DNA of 64,000 nt from Benincasa hispida (lineage: Eukaryota; Streptophyta; Magnoliopsida; Cucurbitales; Cucurbitaceae). Shown piece by piece: positions 35,888-48,040 of this stretch (positions are counted from its first letter, which is position 1; every line of letters starts with the position of its first letter). A program made the translations under genes and the position numbers. Under the pieces are notes generated by a model that had not been told where the DNA came from, did not search any database, and saw only the letters and a list, made by a program, of their open reading frames with translations. The stretch lies in the NCBI RefSeq assembly GCF_009727055.1, contig NC_052351.1, forward strand, positions 61,027,744 through 61,091,743, read 5' to 3'.

Positions 35888-37910
35888 CTAGTCCTAGTGA
35901 CTCGATCATGAATTTCGCTTGTCCATCGTCGATGCATCTCTACCCTTACCTGAAACACACAACATGAGAAAGAATGAGTATAAAATACTCAATAAGTAAC
36001 CCCACTACTGGGGTCAGGCTGGGCATCTATGTCCTCTAGATACCCACCTCTGGTGAAATATATAAACTGCTCTAGTCCTCATGGGACACATATGTACATG
36101 AAACAAAAAGAAGATTGAGTCTTATCCTAACTATAGTTAAGTATCAGAATATCTCTCTCTCCGCACTATCCTAGTCCTAGTGACTCGATCATGAATTTCG
36201 CTTGTCCATCGTCGATGCATCTCTACCCTTACCTGAAACAACAACATGAGAAAGAATGAGTATAAAATACTCAATAAGTAACCCCACTACTGGGGTCAGG
36301 CTGGGCATCTATGTCCTCTAGATACCCACCTCTGGTGAAATATATAAACTGCTCTAGTCCTCATGGGACACATATGTACATGAAACAAAAAGAAGATTGA
36401 GTCTTATCCTACTATAGTTAAGTATACCCACTACCTCTGGTGAATCCCAAAGGAAACACAAACTGGTGAATCCCGAAGGAGACACAAACTGGTGAATCCC
36501 GAAGGAGACACAAACTGGTAAATCCTGAAGGAGACGCAAACTGGTGAATCCCGAAGCAAACACAAAATCCAATGGGCATCTAACTAATAAGTAAGGACAT
36601 TTTTACAGTCTCAACATCATAATCATCACTGTATGAATCTATGACATACATATAAACCTCAACATCATGGCTCTACAACATACACATATATCTCATGGAT
36701 CTACAACATACATGTATACCTCAACATCATCAGATCAAATACAACCATGGAAGCACATACCATCTCATACTAGCATTCAAGTGTCTATGTGCATAAATAA
36801 ATAATTTGGATCTCGTAACAGAACATACTTTGATCATGTTATACTATCAATCTATCATGCTGTCATTCTGCCATAACATTCATTTATCATGCTAGCATAC
36901 ATCTAATGCATGGCCCGTGGGCAGTTCCAATAGTAAGATTACTTACCTTGATATTAGGTTGAACCAAAAAGGCAATTGAATATTTGTGAAATTCTTGAAT
37001 CCTTAATCAAGCCTAAACATAAACCAAGCTTTAAAATTAATAGTTAAGGCCAAATTCCAAACACCCAAATATTACAAAATATTTCCAGATACCTTACCTA
37101 AGATGTGGTCCAATTCGAATTCACCTTCCAAACCTTCAATTTTAAACCCAACTAATTAGCAAACCAAACTCTTCTTCATCTTGAATGAAATTCTTGAATC
37201 AACCCCCTAATCATAATTTGAAATTAGGCTTACATGATTAAAGCTTGAATCAAATTCATACTTCACTACCAATGTCTCAAATAAATTATTCATATGTAGC
37301 TTCATCAAAAAAATCACTTCCAAATGACTTTACCAAAATTTCTCAACAACCAAAATTAATCTACAAGAGGATAATCAAAGCATAAAACTTACCAAAACTC
37401 GCTAAAACAAACTCCAACTTCACTGAACAACACCTCAATACCTTCACAAACTTGAATCCAAAGTTGAAACACAATGGGTACTGTCTCTTATACACATCTA
37501 GATGTGTATAAGAGACAGGTGGTGGACGGAGGTCATGAAGAAGAAACTAATGCGGCGACTTTGGGCAGTGTCGAACGGGCTCACGAACGTGAGGAAGAAA
37601 AGGAGGGTGGGGTTTGACTTTTTATAAAAAAAAAAATAATAATAATAATAAAACAAAAAAGAAAATAAATATAATTACATTTAATTTCTTTCCGTTTTAT
37701 ACTATTAAATTCTTTTCCGTTTCAAAAGAAAATTAATTCCTGCCATTAATTTCCAATTTGAATAATTTCATGCCAACAATTAAATTCCCGCACTTATATT
37801 TGAAGTCCAAAATTCCAAAAATGCCCTCCAACTAATAACAATTACTGAAATTCCAAATAATAAAGTAACTGAAATTATATTATTACTAAAAAAATGTTCT
37901 GGGTGTTACA
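35615..37910 (-). repeat. 5' LTR of the chromovirus-like element
   Basis: Runs on the minus strand from TGTAACACCC at 37910 to GTCGTTACA at 35615, next to the primer site. It contains an internal duplication, with 35888-36144 repeated at 36171-36425, that the left LTR does not help to confirm because that part is missing there. The 26-bp TGGTGAATCCCGAAGGA repeat lies at 36435-36560, and an AAT microsatellite at 37634-37652. A sequencing adapter sits at 37481-37518, where the left LTR has about 130 bp of other sequence. Confidence 0.8.
37481..37518. other. Nextera junction adapter (assembly artefact)
   Basis: The same 38-bp palindrome as at 20741-20778. In the left LTR the matching site (about 29755-29890) carries ordinary LTR sequence, so real bases were lost or replaced here. 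Confidence 0.95.
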
Positions 37911-37984
37911 AAAAATAACCCTAAAATCACTAACAAACACCATCAAATCTACCAAGAATCATGTAAAAAGGATCCTAAATCAAA

Positions 37985-38870
37985 AGCAAATAACACACAT
38001 TTTAGGTGTGTTTCAGTTTCCTCATTGTTAGCTGAAACTAGGATGCCTTCATATCTATTAGAAGTTAAGCAAATATCATCTCGTTGGGCAACATGTTCTC
38101 ACAACATAGATAGAAACCATGATAAACTAGACGTATTTTCTTCCTCAACATTAGCAAAAGCAAGTGGAAATATATGCTCATTTGAGTCAATAGATGAGGA
38201 TATTAACAATTTTCATTTATACTTGCCATAAAGATGGGTTCCATCTATTTGAATCACCTACAACAAAAGCCTTCAATTTTGGGATCAAATAACTAGACCT
38301 TATACCAAAATTAGTCTTAGCTAGCACATCAGACGAAATAAAATGTCATGCCACTCGTGTTCTGAGATTGCAATGCACAACAACACTCAACCAATATGAA
38401 AGCTCTACATAACGATTTCTCCTAATCACCAAAAACTTTAATTGATGCTTTCCTCTTCACTTGCCACATACATCTTTAACAAAATATCCATATTCCTTTT
38501 TAATTGTTTCTTGTAGTAAAGCTATAGGAACACCAGGATTAACTCGAACCATATTTTCAATTTCACTACTATGAAGTTAGAATCAAGTTGAGTACAAATA
38601 TGAGTGTTTCCCTTCAAGTTCGGTAATTTCAAACAACCTATGGAGTTTTATGTCAACAAGCACAAAGAAACCAACTGTAACCCTCATTCCACTGCTTTTA
38701 TTGCACATACCAAATATCTTAGTTCGATTCTACCACAAAAATTTGATAGTGTTGTATTACACAATATTTTTTTACGACCATTTCTAGATCTTGTTTGGTG
38801 TCAAACAACATTCATTTATGTATTAGACTTGAGTTTTCTACACATTTTCTCCATTCCTCCAATATTGACT
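37985..38870 (-). pseudogene. Mutator-like (MULE) transposase remnant
   Basis: On the minus strand the sequence gives FVVGDSNRW, then DGTHLYGKYK-like wording at about 38215-38250. PLAFANVEEENTSS and WFLSML follow, then the arginine-containing stretch RDDICLTSNRYEGI around 38040-38100. This is the conserved core of MuDR/MULE transposases; the first Asp of the catalytic triad is the D in DGTHLYG. Upstream (38400-38870) is more weakly matching transposase sequence. Frameshifts occur at about 38230 and 38470, with stops elsewhere. No terminal inverted repeats were found. It abuts the chromovirus LTR at 37910. Confidence 0.75.
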
Positions 38871-38999
38871 TAAACTAGGTTGTTACTATTGACATGCATG
38901 CATACAATTCAAATTGACATCTTTTCATGACTTAGTAAAATCCAAAAAAATAGCATAAAATAATTAACTTTATTAAAACTAAATAACTGAAATTCATTT

Positions 39000-39744
39000 A
39001 GTAGGGTACCCTTAAAACCATAAAACAAAACTAGAAAATTCTTTTAAAAAGTCTAAAGCACAAATACCAAAACTTCAAGTTCAAACATCAAACTAAAAAT
39101 TTTAAAACATAAAATCCTGAAAACATGATCGAAAACATATGACTGGTCCCAGTGGCTCGATCACGGATTTTGCTTGTCATTTCTCGACATGTTCTTACCC
39201 TTACCTGAAAATAAACGTGAGAAATAATGAGTATAAAATACTTAGTAAGTAACCCCACTATCGGGGTCATGCTAAGCATCTATGTCCTCTATGTGTCACT
39301 CTCTAGTGGGACGTGCATAAACCTCTACTTTCCATGGGATGGCTAACAAGTGGTTAGTTGAACCCACTCTACCATAGATTAGGTATACCCACACACCTCT
39401 GGTGGATCCCAAAGGAAACACAAAGCTCTGGTGAATCCCGAAGGAAAAAAAAACCTCTAGTGAAATCCTTAAGGAGATCACTACCTCCAGTGAGTGTCTA
39501 ATTACGGGTAGGGGTAACTATCACTATCATAAACATAACGTGCATCATAAAACATAGCCCCACAAATATGCAAATACATCATATCATGCTCAATTTTCAT
39601 CTAGGAAATCATAAAACAAAAATAACTTAGTTCATGCTAGCACTTGTAACATGTTTCAAAACATAATCAAGATCAACTTATTTATCCTCATGCATCTCGA
39701 TGCAAACAGTCTTAGAGTCCTCAAAATTAATCTTAAATTTATCG
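39000..39744 (-). repeat. Diverged chromovirus LTR, first half
   Basis: Shares order and wording with 35760-36560, including CTCGATCA..GATTTTGCTTG, CCTTACCTGAAA, AATACTTAGTAAGTAACCCC and repeats of GGTGAATCCCGAAGGA. It is more diverged than the two LTRs of the element at 28696-37910, so it is an older or different copy. It is interrupted at 39745 by a solo LTR and resumes at 42605. Confidence 0.7.
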
Positions 39745-42604
39745 TGTAACCCTGAACCCTATTTTTTCCTACTTAAGTATGATAGTTAGTGTGTTAACTA
39801 AAATTAAGTAAATGTAATGTTTTTAGGGAAAGCTCAAGGATGATAAAGAAGAAGGAAAAGTTCTAAGTATAGTGAAACAAGGCTCTCGGGTAGCATTGGC
39901 ATTGAGACACTTAGTAAGGAAAATTTGGCTAAGTATGGAAGTTAAATGATCCATACGTTGATAACCTATGCTTTGAAGGATGTGACCTAGTGTGCGCCAG
40001 CCATGCTCCTAGGAGGCCAATGAGCGTATGATGACCGTAACGCATGGAGGAAATGACTAAGTGTTGGTCATGAGTTGTCGCCATGCGTTAGCATGGGCAA
40101 TGCGTCAACCAAGGCCTTGAGAGGTTAGTGGACAAAAAGGCACGTGGCATTGTATGGACGTCTAGGCAATGGGTTGCACTGTGCGTTGGTTAAGTGAAGC
40201 AACGTGCATTACCCGGATGAGTTGCATGGACAGGCAAAACCATACGATGATGATCGGCCTAGGTGATGGGTGCAAAAGACATCAATGTGTGTACTAACTG
40301 TAGGTTGTGCGAGGCAACATAAGTAGCCCTTGGACGCATGGTTGAGGCTATGTGATGGTTAAGCAAAGGCCACGGGCAAAGGAAGTCGGGCAATGGCACT
40401 AGACCAAGCGATGAGCGCATGATGCATTGAAGCTATGTGTTGGTCAAGGGTTGTGCATTGAGTGTGCCATACGATGGTGAGATGATTAGTGAGTCTTGCA
40501 TTGGTTAAATGGTGATCACAGCTTAATCACCCACTCTAGTGGGCCAGGTGTCGAGATTAAGGGAACTAATCCCACTTAGTGGTTGAGTTGGCAGTCTAAA
40601 AGTTATAAGAAACATGTAGTGTTTAGTATAAAAGGGAAAGCTTTAGTTTAAGAGCACGGTTTGAGCTATTTACTGGTGTTATTGAAGTGATTCTAGAGCC
40701 ATTTGAATGAAGGCTGAGTGTACTCGAAGTTCTAGGGCTGCCAGAAGAAATCTCTAAGCAATTCGAGGTGAAATCTGAAGAAATCCTGAAGAAGGTCAGG
40801 CTCTCGAATGAATCTGGGCCAGTGGTGAAGTTTCAAGGTTTTCAGCCAAACCAAGAACTCAAAAATTCAAATTTTAAGGTAAGTAAGTTAATATGTTTTT
40901 AAACAAGTTTGTAGAAGGAAAATTTCCAAGAAAAGTCGGAAAAATAATTTATTCGAGCTCAAAGATGAATTTGGAATTTTGGTTTGAATAAGCAGGCACT
41001 GCTTAGGTTGAGTAAGCAAGCAGCTTAAAAGGCCAAACGGTGATGCTGGTGATCGCGTGCGCGAAGAGCTAAGTTGCATACAAGGGAAGCACTAGGTTGG
41101 GCGCAAGGATGCACTGAGATGCGTTGGACCGTGCGGCGCATGTTGAAGTCGTAAGCGTAAGGGGTGCTGAGTGGGCGATAGACTGTGCAGCAAGGCGAGC
41201 GGGGCTGTGCGAAGCGCTAGGCGCAAGGTTGCACTGAAGGTGTGTTGGTGTGGAGCTGGATGAATGCATAGGGCATGTGTTGGTGTATGAGCTGATGGTT
41301 GTTGGCCGCATAGACTAGTGGTATCAACCAAGGATCTTCTAAGTGTTGAACGCATAAGAAAGGTATGCATTGAGCTTGAAAGGGATGCTTTAGGTTAAAT
41401 GTTAAGCTTATTTAAGTGAATTGGTCTCACATAAGGATTAAAGGCAATGGTTTAACATGATTATAATTTCCACAAGGTTAACGCCAATAGGAAAGGCTTA
41501 TCAACCCTAGGAGGAACGCCCAAGTCTATAAGTGACAAAACTAAATGTTTTTCCAATATTTTAGTAACACATGCTTTACTTAAATGATTTACGTTTAAAA
41601 GAATGTTTAAAGATAGTTTCCAAGCAGACTAGATTTCATGAAGCCTATTAACGCATGCTAGTTTAAAGAAGCTTATTAAGCATGATTTAAGTATTTTTAT
41701 ACTTATTGTACAAGAAGCATGCATTGGAAGTTTTATGCTTTATTGCAAAGATCTTTAAGTATATGGTTTATGTTGCCTATGCACTCAAAGTATGTTTTAG
41801 TTCAAAGTATGAGTTTTATAATGATACTAGAAACCGATACTGAAGGACATTGTGAAGGTATCTGGGTAGTAATACCTAAGGTATGATGGTACTAGTTATT
41901 ACCACGTGCACGTACGTAGAGTTGACGCTGGTCGTGTTGAGCATACTCCACACCAACTACGGTTTATTGTTGAGGGATTAAGCAAAAGGGCTCTCTCTCA
42001 ACTAGGGATCACGTTAAGCTATGTTTTAAGTTGTGTTATATTTGAAAATTTTTAAGTATGAGATTGCTTGGCTAAGGTTTATTGTTGAGAGATTAAGCAA
42101 AAGGGCTCTCTCTCAACTAGGGATCATGTTAAGCTATGTTTTAAGTTGTGTTATGTTTGAAAATTTTTAAGTATGAGATTGCTTGGCAGTTTCCAGTTGA
42201 AAGCATGATGTTTATGAATTATTAGTTACTCACTGGGCTAGTAGCTCACTCGTTTTAAATGTTTTCTTCCTCAGGTAGTGGTCAATTCCCCAAAGGCTAA
42301 CTGCATTGTTGCTCTGCCACTCAAGGATTCCAATTTTCAGAAAGGTTTTAGGTGTCTATTTGTAAATGTTTGTATATGTGTTATTCATGTAAGGGATAAG
42401 GGATAACTGCCGAGATCCACTGAACTCTGTATTGTTAATACTGTAATTATGTTATGTGCTTAACCCTAGTTGTGTTAATTGAGCTTGAGTATCTTAAATT
42501 GTTCTTACATGTAGGTTAGACAGTAAGTGCCACAAAAGAATTGGTAACTGCTATCATCACATTCTCTTCTGGATTAAGAGGGTAATCTAGGAGGGGGTGT
42601 GACA
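39745..42604 (+). repeat. Solo LTR of the large-LTR gypsy family, TSD TATCG
   Basis: Starts TGTAACCCTGAACCC and ends GGGGGTGTGACA, 2860 bp. It is flanked by TATCG (39740-39744 and 42605-42609). It is the same family as 2797-5653, with almost equal length. It holds a 115-bp tandem duplication at 41961-42190 (AAGCAAAAGGGCTCTCTCTC lies in each copy) and an unusually G- and C-containing stretch at 41040-41310. Minus-strand open frames at 41069-41370 arise from that stretch and are not conserved. Confidence 0.92.
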
Positions 42605-42720
42605 TATCGTCTGGCATATAGGCACTTCCAGTAGTAAGATTACTTATCTCGGATCAAAATTTCAAAATAATTCTCAAATATTACAAAATAATTGAATTTA
42701 AATTACATCAAAACTGGGAT
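42605..42720 (-). repeat. Diverged chromovirus LTR, second half
   Basis: Continues the LTR cut at 39744. GGCACTTCCAGTAGTAAGAT and TACTTATCTCGG match the block at 36915-36955 and 29265-29300. After about 42720 it gives way to a copia LTR fragment. Confidence 0.65.
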
Positions 42721-42724
42721 GTCA

Positions 42725-43955
42725 TTTTAAGACTATTCTTCAATCTTCTCCAAATCCTCGTTGTGATCACGATCTCAACAACTCTTCTTGGGTCTCCAAT
42801 AGGACACCACCACCAAGATTTCCCTACTATTCTTCAACAAGGAAAATGTTTGTAGGAACCTTTTTGGTTCTTGGAAGACAAAGGAAGAGTAACACTTTAC
42901 AGAGAAACTCTTTATCTATATAATTTAGTGAGAGTAATGAAAGATTGAGAGCTGAGAGAATACGTGTGAGTTGAACTTAGAAGAACCATTCTTCTTTTTT
43001 TTTCAATGTAGAACATTATGTATTTTGCAATGAGGAGGGAGATAACTCCCTTCCGATTGACTCACATTAACTCCTCTGTACCGTAGGGGAATTAATTTTT
43101 AATTAAATTAAATCATATTTAATTTAATTTAATTTAATTTAATTTAATAAATATTAATTAATTAAACATCATATATTTAATTAATGTTATATTTGAATCA
43201 TATTCGAATGTTTTTTCCTCTCATATACTATAGTTTTAATATGAATATCATTCATATTAAATCGAACCTATAATTTTAATATGAATCTCATCATATTAAA
43301 TTTAACCTATAGTTATAATATGAATCCCATCATATTAAATTTAACCTATAGTTATAATATGAATCTCATTCACATTATTTAATATTTGAATCTTATTCAA
43401 ATCATTATTCTCTCATTCATATTATTTAATTTTGAATCTCATTAAATCAATTTTACAATATATTGTATCTATATACAATATATTAATTGTATCATATATA
43501 ATTAGCTTAAAATCCCATGTAATTTGAACAAATCAAATTCTTCCAAAACTAAATATTCCTTATTTTATCCTTTGTGAGCAAACAAGGGGACCTAATGGAC
43601 CTACAGTTAGATGCTCCAATTATTCGAGATTAATTAATTAAACTAATCAAAATTCATTAACTATGGGTCACTCCACTAAAAATCCACGGTTGCACTTTTT
43701 ACACGGTAGAATATTTCTGTGTTCTTGGATATCACCAACTATCAATAAGTTAACCCTTCACAAATTGTTCGTAACTACCGCTGGGTCAAATTATCGTTTT
43801 ACCCCTGTAGGTACGATTCTCTAATAAACAACCTATTTATGGTTCTACCACCACAAACAAAAATATCTCAGGCCAATGAAAGGGAAGGCCTCATTGTTCA
43901 AGACCCACAGTCAGCACTTAGGGAGAAATTCATCTACTTAGAGATATCAAGTGAT
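42725..43955 (-). repeat. Copia LTR fragment, minus strand
   Basis: Blocks such as GGGGACCTAATGGACCTACAG (43588-43608), CGTTTTACCCCTGTAG and the AGGCCTCATTGTTCAAG region match the copia LTRs at 16342-18170 and 22113-24160 in reverse. No ends are recognised. An AATTT microsatellite lies at 43105-43147. No gene found. Confidence 0.7.
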
Positions 43956-44795
43956 GTTTTCTTGAAGGGAGCATAAATATATTGCATTATTTTTTCCAAC
44001 TATAGTTTTATCCCACTAGTGTTCTTAGCAAAATTTTTAATGAGACAGCTATTAAAATATATGAATATCGTACCTTTTTTCTTCTCTAAGTTTTTCTTCA
44101 CTTGATTTTTATCTTGTCAGATTTTTTTAACGAGGAATATAATCTACTATGGATACATAATGGGAGTTTTAAAAATATTTGAATTATATATAAATGTCAT
44201 ATCTCCAAATATCTTCTCTGCATCTTTTATATTTATCATTATCTTCTTTGTATTTTGTATTTTTTATCTTTTCATATCTTGTAAGCTCCAAATATCTTTT
44301 TCATTATCTTCTCAGTATCTTATATCTTTATCATTATCTTCTTTATATCTTTTTTATCTTTTCCCATCTTGTAAACTCTATAAATAGTAGTTACCGGGAC
44401 CTTTGAAAGAATATAAAATACATTCCTTCTCTACTTTTTCTTCTTCCTAATTTGTTATTTTTCCCTTGTTTGATAACAATAATGATATTAATAACTTATT
44501 GAAATCAAACTAGAATAGTGTAGTCTATTAATTAACTTTATTAAACATATGAAACTTTCAACCAATATAACTGACAGAGTTATGGTTCAAATCTCCTACT
44601 CTCTATTGTACTAAAAATGTCTAGAAGATAGACTAAGCAAAAAACTCAATCAAAGAAAAACTCAAAACTTGACTAAAATTTTTTTAAAAAGATAATCAAT
44701 TCCATTGATAAATGAAGTGAATGTAGTTTCCTTTCACAAAAAAAAAATTAAAAATTAAAAATTAAAAAAAAAAATCCTATGTGGATTACAAGAAA
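43956..44795. other. Intergenic, no feature recognised
   Basis: AT-rich sequence. Positions 44180-44380 are a pyrimidine-rich stretch of repeated TATCTTTATCATTATCTTC-like words on the plus strand. No gene or element end is recognised. Confidence 0.6.
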
Positions 44796-45160
44796 GATCT
44801 TCATTCTTAACTAATAAGGAAAAGAAACACTTTAAATTATAAAGGGTGTTTACATTTACACCCACAAAAGATATGAACATGATCAAATACCAAAAACTAT
44901 CAAAAGTTGAGGAAACCACCTTAAAAATTCTTCCATTTTGCTCACACCAAAGAGTCCAAAAACAAATTCTGATAATTGCAAGCCATAAGATCTTCTTTGG
45001 ACCACAAAAATTCTGACCTAAATTTTCAATGGATAGTCATCCTTCCAAAGAATTGAATGAAAGTTGTTAGTAGTAGTTGAGCTCTTTGAGTAAATCAAAT
45101 CCTCCATCAATGAACGAACCGTGAAAGTATAGAAGGGATCAAGTGGCCAATACCAAGAGT
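44796..45160 (-). pseudogene. LINE-like 3' fragment
   Basis: On the minus strand, about 45010-44830 reads as LWLAIIRICFWTLWCEQNGRIF then a Phe/Val-rich tail. The motif W-x-L-W-C-E-x-N-x-R-I-F is common at the C-terminal end of plant LINE polyproteins (zf-RVT region). Only this short part is visible. No endonuclease or RT core is found nearby, and no poly(A) end was located. The assignment rests on one motif. Confidence 0.45.
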
Positions 45161-46250
45161 CATTTGAATTCCTCAAAATAACTGAAAGTGGAAAGATTAG
45201 CCCATTCCATAATTTCTACTACAAAATCAAATGAGTAAACAAAAAAAATGTTTAAACTCAACAAAATACAACCAACAAGAACATGTTTAGCTATAAAGTC
45301 AATAGCTCAAAACAAAAAGATTAAAAACTTTGATACACTAAACATAATCCAAGTGTAAGAAATAAAATTTACACAAAAAGGGGAAAAAAATAAAAGAGAT
45401 GGTGACATTCTAGTACCCCACCAACTTTTGAAGTTCACAAAATGTGAAAATCTTTTCTTTTTTCTTTTTTTTTTTTGGAACAAGAAAACTAGAGACTGGA
45501 GATCAATAGACATACCAGGATATCTCAACTAGACTGTCACATCCATGGCACCTTCATCATCTCCCAACCCACTAGTGATCCATTCATCAAAATGGAGAAT
45601 ATACAAAGGGAGAGCTAAAGAAGAGTTCCAAGTCCAAACAAAATGTGAAAATCTTCCAAAGTTAAAAGCTTTCACAAACTACAAGTTCAATGAAAAAGTT
45701 AATCAAAGAAGAATTAAAATAGTCAATTTGGGAGGGAGGATGTAAGGCAACCAAGAATAAAAGAAGAACTCAACTCGTGATACGAATATTTTAAGTCAAT
45801 TGAACTTTATCAGTTAGAACTATATCGCAATAAAAAGAGAAAAAGTAGTTAGTTGAAGAAAAATGAGAATATCACAAAAATGAGAGAGAGTGAGTAAATA
45901 CAAAATGTACACATACACATACATATATACTTTTATATAAGTAAATGAAATATGGGATTACAAAAGAGGGAAAGAGCTGAAGAATATTTTCTAAGGACAC
46001 ATCATAACCTGCAACAAAAAGAATTTCAATGCAGGCATTTGATTTGTGTTACAATCAAAAGAAAACATGAGGAAAATTTTTAAAAAGCTACACGAAGGAA
46101 AGGATGGCTGCCTAACTCACCACTCACTTTTCCCTTTCTGCCCCTATCACCATCACCATCACCGTCATCGACGTCATAGTCATCTATTCTATGAAAGGTC
46201 TCCTTTTACCATAATAATATAATGTACAGTTCCTTCTTCTCTAGTTACAA
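45161..46250. other. Intergenic, no gene recognised
   Basis: Contains homopurine and poly-A/T tracts (45440-45480) and a CA/TA microsatellite-like stretch at 45909-45940. Positions 46145-46170 have CATCAC repeats. Open frames at 45307-45745 show no recognisable family. The last 60-250 bp are probably the 3'UTR of the downstream kinase gene. Confidence 0.55.
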
Positions 46251-46316
46251 AGATGAGCAAACTGCATTTCACTTCCATCTTGTTTCGCTATGATTCGATT
46301 TCCTCCAGAGAAGAAA

Positions 46317-47987
46317 TCAGAACTTGCAAGAAGTTCCCATCCTCTGAAGCTTTGAGCCCACGCATCTCGTCTTGTTGAGTGCTTCAGGTAAAAGCTTCTC
46401 AAAACTTTCCAAGAACAGCTCCCAATTGTCCCTACTCATTTTTCCAAACATGATTGCGCCGCTCTCGCTGTGAAGGTTCTGCACCGAGAAACTCTTGCTC
46501 TTGATCAAGCTACCATGGTTACTACTTTTCGGAACGATATAGTTACAGTCGATGATGTCATCATTGTGTATGTTTTCATCAGTTTCCATATTGGATAATG
46601 TTGTAGTCTTTGATCCAGTTGGATAATCAGGACATGGGAGCTTAGGAACTTTTGGAGGCTTGAGAATTTCAGAAGTCTCTTGGAGTTGAGGATCAGAAAC
46701 CTCTTTGTTGTGACCATCATATCTGCTTTCATTTTCGAATTTAAACATTTCCAGGTCACTGTTTTCTTGTTTGGTGTCGTGCTCGCCTGAAATGATAATC
46801 GGTACAATGGCCATAGCTCGAGCACAAAGGTTCTCTAATGCACTTAAGTTTTCTTCTCCACTGCCAAATTCCCGTGTCATCATTTCGCCAATGTCAGCAA
46901 GACAAAGCCCAAAAGCTGCAGCCTTTTTCAGAAAAATGGTGCACAGAATGAGGATTCTAATGGAGGCCTCCCTTATAGCAGGAAGCTCAGATCTTAAGAG
47001 TTCTGCATCTTTGAAGGGATCAAGATTGGCAATGTACTCAAGTTCAGTCTCAGAGAAAGGAACCGAGGCCTGAGGCCAGTGAAGCCATTCAAAATACGGA
47101 TCATCGAGCCACTCAGGAAGGCAAAGTCCATGATCAATTGGCACAAGCTCAACTACCCCAACGTCACAATTTTCATGCCTTTGTCTCTTCTTCACAAGTA
47201 AATTGCCTGCATGCCTATCAATATTTAAGAGTCGTATATCAAAAATCCCTATGCGATGAACTGCAGCGACAGAGAAACTAGAGGGACCGAGCTCTCCAGC
47301 ATCACAATCATGATCTACATAACTCTGGAGTGATGCAATCTTGTGTGGAGTAGCTGGAATCCCGTATGAATTATTATTAACATGGAATCCAACATTAGAG
47401 ATTTCCACCAAAGCTGTTGGAGGAACACCAACAAAGCCACCGTAGTCGAGCAGATAAGCTGCCAATTCACGGACACCTGTTTCACCAATCCGAACTGAAC
47501 GCTTCAAACCAGGTTGACCCATCAACCTACCCACAAATCCTTTAGGATTATTGCAGGCAAATGGCTCTTCATCAATAGGCTTTACCACAGCAATGTTAAC
47601 CCCACTTTCATTACGCAAGATATATGCACCACCTAACCCACTTGACACCGGTACTGGATCAACACCGGATGCCAAAGCATTTGCAGCCTCTTGTATGACA
47701 CCATGTAGCCTTGTACCACGGCCAACCATGATTTTAATTCTTGGCTTGTAGTCAACTTCTTCTACCAAAGATAGGCAGGGTGTTGAAAAGCTTCGATGTA
47801 TACAAGCAACTTCAAATGCTTCTCTCAAGGAGTTGACAAAATTGTTTTGGTCGATTTCGCAATTGCTGAAGTCAAGATGGGTATAAGATTGAAGTCTACA
47901 TCTTTGAGACCGGCAAAATGGCTTAAATTCACGATGTTGATCAACTACAACTGCCATCGTGTACAATTTCATACAGCCAAATGACAA
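46317..47987 (-). CDS. PI4KG1: Phosphatidylinositol 4-kinase gamma, type without ubiquitin-like domains
   Basis: An intact single-exon reading frame of 556 residues. The PI3/PI4-kinase fold spans about residues 110-400. It has a glycine-rich loop SSGLGGAYIL (115-124), a lysine in VVKPIDEEP (136), the signature GETGVRELAAYLLD (168-181), the catalytic loop DIRLLNIDRHAGNLLV (250-265) and the metal-binding IDHG (284-287). There are no N-terminal ubiquitin-like repeats, as in Arabidopsis PI4Kgamma1 and gamma8. The C-terminal 150 residues are Ser/Lys-rich and end with a short conserved block (WELFLESFEKLLPEAL). Family members were named as PI 4-kinases; some plant gamma isoforms have shown protein-kinase activity instead, so the substrate is open. 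Translation may begin at Met11 (47957), which better matches the family start. DPE2 is its nearest neighbour, on the same strand. Confidence 0.92.
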   Translation of the reverse strand: MSFGCMKLYTMAVVVDQHREFKPFCRSQRCRLQSYTHLDFSNCEIDQNNFVNSLREAFEVACIHRSFSTPCLSLVEEVDYKPRIKIMVGRGTRLHGVIQEAANALASGVDPVPVSSGLGGAYILRNESGVNIAVVKPIDEEPFACNNPKGFVGRLMGQPGLKRSVRIGETGVRELAAYLLDYGGFVGVPPTALVEISNVGFHVNNNSYGIPATPHKIASLQSYVDHDCDAGELGPSSFSVAAVHRIGIFDIRLLNIDRHAGNLLVKKRQRHENCDVGVVELVPIDHGLCLPEWLDDPYFEWLHWPQASVPFSETELEYIANLDPFKDAELLRSELPAIREASIRILILCTIFLKKAAAFGLCLADIGEMMTREFGSGEENLSALENLCARAMAIVPIIISGEHDTKQENSDLEMFKFENESRYDGHNKEVSDPQLQETSEILKPPKVPKLPCPDYPTGSKTTTLSNMETDENIHNDDIIDCNYIVPKSSNHGSLIKSKSFSVQNLHSESGAIMFGKMSRDNWELFLESFEKLLPEALNKTRCVGSKLQRMGTSCKF

Positions 47988-48040
47988 TTGTATGCCAATG
48001 AAAGAAAAAAATTCACGGTTTTCCCTAAGGATCTGCCTTT

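Noticed and set aside
41069..41370. Minus-strand open frames of 80 and 92 residues rich in Ser, Thr, Ala and His
   Set aside because: They fall inside a solo LTR in a locally GC-rich stretch, overlap each other, and no corresponding open frame appears in the sister LTR.
46505..47984. Several open frames overlapping the PI 4-kinase coding region in other frames or strands
   Set aside because: The 556-residue minus-strand frame has complete kinase motifs in order; the others are shadows without motifs.
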